The position numbers and the translations under genes were made by a program. From Clostridia bacterium (GTDB lineage: Bacteria; Bacillota; Clostridia; Oscillospirales; CAG-382), in the NCBI GenBank assembly GCA_017397605.1, contig JAFQII010000278.1, positions 1 to 5,303 on the forward strand: 5,303 nucleotides of DNA, in the 5' to 3' direction. Positions 1 through 5,303 of the stretch are shown here, piece after piece; the stretch's first letter is position 1; each line of letters begins with the position of its first letter. The notes under the pieces were generated by a model. The model did no database searches, had not been told where the DNA came from, and was given only the letters and a program-made list of their open reading frames with translations.

Positions 1-1300
1 CGTGATCGAGGATCGACGAGAGATTGGCATATTCCGACGCCATGCGGCGGATGTCGCTTTCGCGTTGCTTGTCCCGCAGGGAAGGCAGATTGTTGACCGT
101 GCGTGCCATCGCGCGGATGCTCGGGCATCGGCTGACCAAATGCGCGGGCAATGCGGAAGGATGCACCACGCCCGTCTCGCGCAAAGCGTCGACAAAGCAA
201 CCCAACAGCTCCCCTTCCGCACTGCCGTCCGTACAGCCGCGGCAATTGCGGCAAAAAGCGCGGACGACGGTGCGGACGCCGTCGACGGTCTCGTCCACGG
301 TCTGCGGTACGGCGCTTTCCGAAACGGTATAAAACAGCCCCGACAGCGACGAAAACGCGGCGGCATACTTTTGCAGGTGCTGTTCACGCGTTTTTTTGTG
401 CGCGAGTGCGCGTTCGGGCGGGGCGTACGGCGTTTTGGCTTCAACGCGCGCAGAAAACGGCAGATACGCAAAGCACGCAGCCAGCAAAAGCGCGGCGGCG
501 GGAAGCACCGCGCCGTGTTCCCCCAGATACCAATACCCCGACACGGCGATCATGTACGAAAGCACCAGCGCGAGCGATTCCGAGCTGGCGCACAAAAGCC
601 CGAAGGTGATGCCCGTCACGCCCAAAGCGCCCATTGCCGCACCGCCCGAGGTCAATCCGCACAAAAGCCCCATCGCACAGCCGTAGGCAAAGCCCTTGCT
701 TTTTGCCGCGCAAAGCGTTATGACCGCGCCCGCGATCAGAGAGAGGGACACGCCTGCGATCTCCAACGGACGCACGATCTGCACGGCGGCAAACGCGCAC
801 CCCAACAGCGAAAGGTCATACAGCCTGTCCTTTTGCAAAAACGATACAAACAGCCTGCAAAACAACGGCATGCATACGCACAGCGCGCCGACGGCAACCG
901 TATGCGAAACGTTCTGCTCCGCAAGCAGTGTTCCAAGTGCCGTCAGCAACGCCGCGCCAAAGCAAAGCGCGAGCCTGATACCGTTGCTTGCGGGACGGTG
1001 CGCGGTGGGTAACGCATGCTTTTGGGGCGCGGGATGCGCGCGCTCGGCAAGCGACAGACACCAAAAGCATCCCAACAGGCACACCGCCTGCAGCAGTATC
1101 GGCGTCCTGCAAAACGGCAGCGCCGCAAGGCACCCCCACAAAACGGCGGTGCGGTGCGTCCGAACCGCGCAAAGAAAGGCAATACCAAACGGGTTGGCAA
1201 GTCCGGAAAGCGGTGCGGCGGAAAGCAAAAACCCGCATGCAAAGGCATACAGATTTTCGCGCTTTGCCGTAACTTGTTTTTTTGCGACAGAGAGATCCAT
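1..1300 (-). CDS. spoIIE: Stage II sporulation protein E, N-terminal part (runs off the window)
   Basis: SpoIIE is a membrane PP2C-type serine phosphatase. It localises to the asymmetric septum and dephosphorylates SpoIIAA to release forespore sigma-F. The window holds the first 433 codons; the rest, including the PP2C domain, lies beyond position 1. Residues about 17-285 form a series of hydrophobic segments rich in Leu, Ala, Gly and Cys. The motif around residues 23-44 (GFLLSAAPLSGLANPFGIAF) and the Gly-rich stretch at 203-240 resemble the SpoIIE membrane domain. From about residue 290 the protein turns hydrophilic and helical, with a Cys cluster (C350, C353, C356, then C391) and a charged segment at 405-433, as in the SpoIIE central region. 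The start at 1300 follows AAGGA (1314-1310) by 9 nt. No stop interrupts the frame. B. subtilis SpoIIE is about 827 residues, so roughly half is present. The family assignment comes from recognised sequence, not a search; the phosphatase domain itself is unseen. Confidence 0.86.
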   Translation of the reverse strand, partial: MDLSVAKKQVTAKRENLYAFACGFLLSAAPLSGLANPFGIAFLCAVRTHRTAVLWGCLAALPFCRTPILLQAVCLLGCFWCLSLAERAHPAPQKHALPTAHRPASNGIRLALCFGAALLTALGTLLAEQNVSHTVAVGALCVCMPLFCRLFVSFLQKDRLYDLSLLGCAFAAVQIVRPLEIAGVSLSLIAGAVITLCAAKSKGFAYGCAMGLLCGLTSGGAAMGALGVTGITFGLLCASSESLALVLSYMIAVSGYWYLGEHGAVLPAAALLLAACFAYLPFSARVEAKTPYAPPERALAHKKTREQHLQKYAAAFSSLSGLFYTVSESAVPQTVDETVDGVRTVVRAFCRNCRGCTDGSAEGELLGCFVDALRETGVVHPSALPAHLVSRCPSIRAMARTVNNLPSLRDKQRESDIRRMASEYANLSSILDH

Positions 1301-1332
1301 AATTATCGTTCCTTTGTTTTGTTGTTGCATTT

Positions 1333-1367
1333 ATTATACGCGATTCTCCCGTGCGTGCCCTGTCGAA
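1333..1367 (-). promoter_or_regulatory. Candidate Spo0A-activated sigma-A promoter of spoIIE
   Basis: Reading the minus strand, TATAAT lies at 1338-1333, and a -35-like TCGACA (1366-1361) sits 22 bp upstream of it. Nothing resembling TTGACA occurs at the usual 17-18 bp distance (AGGGCA or CAGGGC there). In B. subtilis, spoIIE and spoIIG use sigma-A promoters with abnormally long 21-22 bp spacers that need Spo0A~P bound at the -35 region. The geometry here matches that. Transcription would start near 1326, giving a leader of about 26 nt before the ATG at 1300. The elements are seen; regulation by Spo0A is inferred. Confidence 0.68.
1361..1367 (+). promoter_or_regulatory. Candidate Spo0A box (TGTCGAA)
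   Basis: TGTCGAA matches the core Spo0A-binding box (TGNCGAA) exactly. It overlaps the -35-like element of the spoIIE promoter, oriented opposite to spoIIE transcription. A second, poorer match (TGTCGTC, 5 of 7) lies at 1424-1430, about 63 bp further upstream. A single 7-bp match can arise by chance in GC-rich DNA, so the promoter position carries most of the weight. Confidence 0.6.
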
Positions 1368-1442
1368 GCGCGTGGCGGTTTTTTTGATTGTTTTGCTTTG
1401 TTTTGGTGGGAACGGGCAGGCGCTGTCGTCTCGTTTCGGTTC

Positions 1443-2729
1443 TTACCACAAATTGAGAGTTTGAGGGTACAAAAGCGAGTTGATCAGCGCAAGGTTTTGC
1501 GGATTGGGGCGCATAAAGTTCCAGTACAGCGCACCGCGCAAGCCGTATTCGGGCATCAGCCTCAGCCGTGCCGAAAGACTGCGCGCATCCTCAAACCAAA
1601 CGCGGTGCTGTGTGCCGTCGTCGGTATAATCAAAAAACGGCGCCTGCGCGGATTCGTCATACATAATTTCTGCGCCGACCTGCCCCGCAAGCAAAATCGC
1701 TTCTTCCACCGAGATCGACCTTGCACGTGACGTTCCCTGCACGTAGGGCAGTACAAAGTCGTACCCGTAGTTGGAGATGCCCAAAAAGATTTTTTTCGCA
1801 GGAATGCGCGTGAGCGCGTATTCCACGACACGGCGCACGGGCATAATGGGCGAGACCGCCATCGGCGGACCGTAAGTATACCCCCACTCGTAGGTCATGA
1901 GCAGTACACTGTTGACTGCTTCCCCGATCGCGGCGTAATCATGTCCTTCGTAAAGCGCGCCCGCCTGATCATCGGACGTTTTGGGCGCAAGCGCGGCAAG
2001 GACGGGAAAGCCCTCGGCGTTCATCCGCGTGCGCAAGCGCGACAGAAACGTGGCGTACGCCTCGGCATTCTCGGCGCCCAAAAACTCAAAATCCACGTCC
2101 AGCGCGTAGTAGCCCTTTTTCCGAAGCGTCGCAAGCAGTTCTTCGGTCAAGCGCGCTTCCGCTTCGGGCGAGGCAAACAGCGCACGGGCAAGCGCGGTGG
2201 AAAAATTGCCGTTTTCGGTCAGCGTGGACAGGTGCATCACGGGAGACACGCTGTAGCGGAATGCGGTATTGATGATCTCCTCGTCGTTCAAATCCAACAG
2301 ACTTCCGTCCTCGCGGAACCCGTAGGTAAACGGCATGATGCCCGAAATCAACGGCATCGTTTGTTCCAACAGCGGACGCTGTACAAACGGATAGACGTAC
2401 CCGCCCACGGAGTAGCCCCCGATGCGCTCCGCTTTGACGTCCAGATACAAAATGTCCCCCGCCCGCAGGTCGGCAGAACCCGTCAAAAACAGATTGTTGC
2501 GCCACAGCGTGCGCAGAGAAATTCCGTACCGCTTTGCGATGGCGTACAAGGTTTCCCCTGCCGTTACGGTGTGTGTTGCCAAGGGCTCGGCAACCAGCAA
2601 AACCATCCCGACGGGGAGCTGCTCGGGTACGGTCACCCCGTTATCTGCGGCAAGATTGCGAACGGGAACGCCGTAGCGGTTTGCCACCGCCGTCAGCGTC
2701 TCCCCCGATGTTACGGTATGTAAGATCAT
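1443..2729 (-). CDS. sleL: LysM-GH18 spore peptidoglycan hydrolase, SleL/YaaH type
   Basis: This complete 428-residue protein belongs to the spore cortex-lytic or germination-related glycoside hydrolases. Bacillus SleL is an N-acetylglucosaminidase acting on cortex (muramic-delta-lactam) fragments, and YaaH is a related spore protein. Two LysM repeats come first (residues about 3-46 and 52-96, each with HTVT-GETL and a following RYG), which bind peptidoglycan glycans. A GH18 barrel follows from about 105 to 420. It contains the catalytic-site motif DVDFE (211-215, with E215 as the expected proton donor), MTYEWG (278-283), GISNYGYD (317-324) and VWFED (377-381). No signal peptide is present because the LysM starts at residue 3; this suits proteins made in the mother cell and placed on the forespore without Sec export. 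The start at 2729 follows AAGGA (2741-2737) by 7 nt. It is co-directional with spoIIE, with a 142-bp gap and no clear terminator. Choosing among the paralogues SleL, YaaH and YdhD is uncertain. Confidence 0.87.
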   Translation of the reverse strand: MILHTVTSGETLTAVANRYGVPVRNLAADNGVTVPEQLPVGMVLLVAEPLATHTVTAGETLYAIAKRYGISLRTLWRNNLFLTGSADLRAGDILYLDVKAERIGGYSVGGYVYPFVQRPLLEQTMPLISGIMPFTYGFREDGSLLDLNDEEIINTAFRYSVSPVMHLSTLTENGNFSTALARALFASPEAEARLTEELLATLRKKGYYALDVDFEFLGAENAEAYATFLSRLRTRMNAEGFPVLAALAPKTSDDQAGALYEGHDYAAIGEAVNSVLLMTYEWGYTYGPPMAVSPIMPVRRVVEYALTRIPAKKIFLGISNYGYDFVLPYVQGTSRARSISVEEAILLAGQVGAEIMYDESAQAPFFDYTDDGTQHRVWFEDARSLSARLRLMPEYGLRGALYWNFMRPNPQNLALINSLLYPQTLNLW

Positions 2730-2768
2730 GGTGCGTTCCTTACTATAAATATATTTTGCAAGAATGTA

Positions 2769-2798
2769 TTGACTTTTTCGGCACGGGTATGTTATAAT
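2769..2798 (+). promoter_or_regulatory. Strong sigma-A promoter of argS
   Basis: A -35 of TTGACT (2769-2774, 5 of 6 matches to TTGACA) and a perfect -10 TATAAT (2793-2798) are separated by 18 bp. An extended -10 TG lies at 2790-2791, one base before the hexamer. Transcription should start near 2805, giving a leader of about 28 nt with AAGGGA at 2817-2822. It lies in the 103-bp gap between divergent genes. No confident promoter could be assigned to the opposite-strand hydrolase gene in this gap. Confidence 0.85.
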
Positions 2799-2832
2799 AC
2801 TCTTCTAATAAAGTATAAGGGAAAATTTAGCC

Positions 2833-4533
2833 ATGCGTGACAATAAAACCATTCTGATCGAGAAAACCGCTATCGTTTTGGCGGAAAAAGGCGTGACTCT
2901 CTCCCAAACGGAGACCGCCGCTTTGTTTGAAAAACCGTCCGACCCCAAGCTGGGCGACCTCGCTCTGCCGTGCTTCAAGCTGGCAAAGACCTTGCGTCAG
3001 GCGCCCCCCAAGATCGCGTCCGACCTCGCGCCCTTGTTTGAGGGCACCGAAGGCATCGCGCGCATCGAAGCCGTCGGCGGTTACCTCAACTTCTTCTACG
3101 ACAGTGCTTCCTGCCTGTCCGTGGTGGAAGAAATTTTGCAAAACGACCGTTACGGCTCGTCCGACGTCGGCACGGGCAAAACGGTATGCCTTGACTTTTC
3201 GTCCCCCAACATCGCCAAGCGTTTCCACCTCGGACACCTCGGCACGACGGTCATCGGCAACGCGATCCGCAATCTGTTTGATTTCTGCGGCTACAAAACC
3301 GTTGCGATCAACCACCTCGGCGACTGGGGCACGCAGTTCGGCAAGCTGATCTACGCGTACAAGCACTGGTCGAGCAAAGAGCAGGTCGAGCAGGGCGGTA
3401 TCGATGAGCTGGTCCGTCTGTACGTGACCTTCTGCAACCAAGAGGCAGAAGACGACGCACTCAAGCAGGCGGCAAGAGACGCATTCCACCTTCTGGAAGA
3501 AGGCGACGCGGAGTCGCTGGAGATCTGGGAGTATTTCAAAGAGATTTCTCTGCGTGAGTACCAAAAGACGTACGACCTTTTGGGGATCACGTTCGATTCC
3601 TACAACGGCGAGGCGTTCTTCTCCGACAAGATGCCCGCGGTTGTCGACGAGATCCGTTCCAAGGGACTTCTGGAGCTGGACAACGGCGCTTCCGTCGTGC
3701 GCCTTGACGAGGAAAACATGCCCCCGTGCCTGATCCTCAAGAGCGACGGCTCGACCTTGTACCCGTCCCGCGACATCGCGGCGGCGATCTGGCGCAAGAA
3801 CGAGTATGATTTTGAAAAATGCGTGTACGTCACCAGCGCAGGACAGAGCCTGCATTTTGCACAGTGGTTCTCCGTGGTGAGACGCATGGGTTACGAATGG
3901 GCAGACGGCCTGGTACACGTGCCTTACGGCACGATGAGCGTCGGCGGCGAAAAGCTCGCCTCCCGCACGGGCAACGTCGTTTTGCTGGATGACCTGCTCG
4001 CCGAGGCAGTCCGCAAATGCGGCGCGGTCATCGAAGAAAAGCACCCCGACCTCGACAACAAAGCGCAGATCGCCGAAGCGGTCGGCGTGGGCGCGGTCGT
4101 GTTCAACGCGCTTGCAAACAACCGCATCAAGGACAGCGACTTCAACTGGGAGGACGCACTCTCCTTTGAGGGCAACGCAGGTCCTTACGTGCAGTACACC
4201 TACGCGCGCAGTGCTTCCATTTTGCGCAAGGGCGGTGAGCCCGCGGGCGACAACACGGGTTATGAGCCGTGCGCGGAAGAAACCGCACTGGTCGGCAAGC
4301 TTGCCGAGTTCCCCGAAACGGTCGCACGCGCTTTGGCAGAATACGAGCCGAGCATCGTCTCGCGCTATCTGCTTGCGGTATGCGCGCTGTTCAACCAGTT
4401 CTATCACAACTGCCGTATCTTAAATGCTGAGGGTGCGTCCCGCATCTTCCGCATCAAGCTCGCCGCCGCGACGCACACCGTCATCGGCAACGGTCTTGAC
4501 CTGTTGGGCATCCGCAGAACCGAAGAGATTTAA
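2833..4533 (+). CDS. argS: Arginyl-tRNA synthetase
   Basis: This cytoplasmic class I aminoacyl-tRNA synthetase charges tRNA-Arg with arginine using ATP. The 566-residue length is normal for the family. The N-terminal Add1 domain (about 5-100) includes GDLALPCFKLAK (41-52) and VGGYLNFFYD (81-90). The catalytic core has FSSPNIAKRFHLGHL (122-136), holding the HIGH-class signature as HLGH (132-135), then GDWGTQFG (163-170) and YPSRDIAAA (310-318). As in many ArgRS, the second signature is degenerate: EKLASRTGNVVLLDDLL (373-389) replaces KMSKS. The DALR anticodon-binding domain spans about 445-566 (GNAGPYVQYTYARS at 447-460). The protein ends in RRTEEI, lacking the ERM-like tail common in bacterial ArgRS. 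The ATG at 2833 follows AAGGGA (2817-2822) by 10 nt. It is divergent from the spore hydrolase gene and 70 bp ahead of the yebC-family gene. Confidence 0.97.
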   Translation: MRDNKTILIEKTAIVLAEKGVTLSQTETAALFEKPSDPKLGDLALPCFKLAKTLRQAPPKIASDLAPLFEGTEGIARIEAVGGYLNFFYDSASCLSVVEEILQNDRYGSSDVGTGKTVCLDFSSPNIAKRFHLGHLGTTVIGNAIRNLFDFCGYKTVAINHLGDWGTQFGKLIYAYKHWSSKEQVEQGGIDELVRLYVTFCNQEAEDDALKQAARDAFHLLEEGDAESLEIWEYFKEISLREYQKTYDLLGITFDSYNGEAFFSDKMPAVVDEIRSKGLLELDNGASVVRLDEENMPPCLILKSDGSTLYPSRDIAAAIWRKNEYDFEKCVYVTSAGQSLHFAQWFSVVRRMGYEWADGLVHVPYGTMSVGGEKLASRTGNVVLLDDLLAEAVRKCGAVIEEKHPDLDNKAQIAEAVGVGAVVFNALANNRIKDSDFNWEDALSFEGNAGPYVQYTYARSASILRKGGEPAGDNTGYEPCAEETALVGKLAEFPETVARALAEYEPSIVSRYLLAVCALFNQFYHNCRILNAEGASRIFRIKLAAATHTVIGNGLDLLGIRRTEEI

Positions 4534-4603
4534 TCGCTCCGTTCCCGTCGGAAAGCGACACAATTAAATTGTATATTTTGTATCACAAGAGGAGAATAAA
4601 CGT

Positions 4604-5303
4604 ATGTCAGGACATTCCAAGTGGAAAAATATCATGCACAAAAAAGAAAAGACCGATGCCGCAAGAGCAAAAGTCTTTACCAAAATCGGCAAGGAGATCG
4701 CCATGGCGGTCAAGGACGGCGGTTCCGACCCCGTTTCCAACACCCGTCTGCGCGACCTGATCACCAAGGCGAAGAGCTTAAACGTGCCGAACGATAACAT
4801 CAAGCGTATCATCGACAAGGCGTCCGATTCCAACAGCGCCGCTTACGAAATGGTCACCTACGAGGGTTACGGCCCCGGCGGCGTGGCTGTCATCGTTGAA
4901 ACCGCAACCGACAACCGCAACCGTACCGCACCCGAGGTACGTCACGCACTCACCAAATTCGGCGGCAACCTCGGTACGACGGGCTGTGTCTCGTTTATGT
5001 TCTCCGAAAAAGGCGTGATCGTCGTAGACGGTGACGACGGCGACGTGGACGAGGAGACGCTGATGGACGACGCACTCGAAGCGGGCGCAGGCGACTTTAT
5101 CGCAGGCGAGGGCTGCTTTGAGGTCTACACCGAGCCGAGCGATTTTACCGCCGTTTGCGACGCGCTGTCCACCAAGGGCTACAAATTCCTGTCCGCGGAC
5201 CTCGAAAAGGTTCCCGCGTCCTACGTAGAGCTTTCCGAAGAACAAGCAGTACAGATGCAGAGAATGCTGGACATGCTCGAGGACAACGAGGACGTGCAGA
5301 ACG
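4604..5303 (+). CDS. yebC: YebC/TACO1-family translation factor (3' end outside the window)
   Basis: The family was long annotated as a transcriptional regulator (PmpR/YebC). More recent work on bacterial YebC proteins and mitochondrial TACO1 supports a ribosome-linked role at proline-rich stalls. The frame is open for 233 codons to the window edge; family members are about 240-250 residues, so only a few C-terminal residues should be missing. Visible hallmarks are the N-terminal MSGHSKWKNI and KEKTDAARAKVFTKIGKEI (14-32), YEGYGPGG (86-93), TDNRNRT (102-108), FGGNLGTTGCVSFMF (119-133), and the C-terminal helix ending DNEDVQN, which usually continues VYHN. The ATG at 4604 follows AAGAGGAG (4587-4594) by 9 nt. 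It lies 70 bp after argS on the same strand with no convincing terminator between, so read-through is likely; a weak TATATT at 4572-4577 lacks a good -35. The function in this organism is not shown by the sequence. Confidence 0.95.
   Translation, partial: MSGHSKWKNIMHKKEKTDAARAKVFTKIGKEIAMAVKDGGSDPVSNTRLRDLITKAKSLNVPNDNIKRIIDKASDSNSAAYEMVTYEGYGPGGVAVIVETATDNRNRTAPEVRHALTKFGGNLGTTGCVSFMFSEKGVIVVDGDDGDVDEETLMDDALEAGAGDFIAGEGCFEVYTEPSDFTAVCDALSTKGYKFLSADLEKVPASYVELSEEQAVQMQRMLDMLEDNEDVQN

Noticed and set aside
2..1012. A 336-codon plus-strand open frame opposite spoIIE
   Set aside because: Its translation is Arg-, Ala- and Gln-rich with no family resemblance. The minus-strand frame reads continuously as SpoIIE with a good ribosome binding site.
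1338..1388. Possible plus-strand terminator with ACGCG/CGCGT arms before a run of seven T
   Set aside because: The loop would be about 26 nt and the stem only 5 bp. No plus-strand gene precedes it, so the T-run is more likely incidental.
696..1730. A 344-codon plus-strand open frame spanning the spoIIE start and the hydrolase 3' end
   Set aside because: It crosses the spoIIE promoter gap and two real genes on the other strand, and its translation has no recognisable features.
1941..2723. A 260-codon plus-strand open frame opposite the LysM-GH18 gene
   Set aside because: It is antisense to a gene with intact LysM repeats and GH18 catalytic motifs. Its translation is basic and unrecognisable.
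2742..2747. TATAGT on the minus strand as a -10 for the hydrolase gene
   Set aside because: It abuts the ribosome binding site (2741-2737), leaving no room for a start site and leader, and no matching -35 was found.
2827..4407. A 526-codon open frame on the minus strand opposite argS
   Set aside because: It lies almost wholly antisense to an unmistakable arginyl-tRNA synthetase. Its translation is low-complexity in Val, Arg, Ala and Asp with no recognisable domain. It is explained by the GC-rich codon use of argS leaving few stops in the complementary frame.
4535..4557. Possible terminator after argS (CGCTCCG pairing with CGG and AGCG)
   Set aside because: The stem is short and interrupted by a two-base bulge, and no T-run follows, so it is not a credible Rho-independent terminator.

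Overview
The window carries four protein genes in two divergent pairs. The content points to a spore-forming member of the Firmicutes (Bacillota), most likely a moderately GC-rich clostridial lineage. The indicators are a SpoIIE-type sporulation phosphatase, a LysM-GH18 spore cortex hydrolase, AAGGA/AGGAG-type ribosome binding sites and a Spo0A-box-like promoter element. No species can be named from the sequence alone. No mobile element, CRISPR array, RNA gene or prophage part was seen.

Left half, minus strand. Positions 1-1300 hold the first 433 codons of spoIIE, cut by the window edge: the multi-pass membrane part and the start of the central cytoplasmic part. Ahead of it (1301-1442) is a short regulatory gap. 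It contains a perfect TATAAT and, 22 bp upstream, TTCGACA, the complement of the Spo0A box TGTCGAA. This matches the unusual long-spacer, Spo0A-activated sigma-A promoters known from spoIIE and spoIIG of Bacillus subtilis. Upstream again (1443-2729) is a complete gene for a two-LysM, family-18 glycoside hydrolase of the SleL/YaaH type. The two genes belong to opposite ends of the spore programme: SpoIIE acts at asymmetric division and forespore sigma-F activation, and SleL/YaaH acts on cortex peptidoglycan at germination.

Right half, plus strand. A 103-bp divergent spacer (2730-2832) holds a strong sigma-A promoter for argS (2833-4533), a complete arginyl-tRNA synthetase. After 70 bp comes a YebC/TACO1-family gene (4604 to the window end, 233 codons, probably missing only its last few residues). 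Both are translation-related housekeeping genes, and no convincing terminator separates them, so co-transcription is plausible.

Nothing here looks like a new biological system. The most informative non-coding signal is the candidate Spo0A-controlled spoIIE promoter. Smaller points are the variant cysteine cluster in SpoIIE, the atypical C-terminus of ArgRS and the lack of room for a T-box leader before argS.
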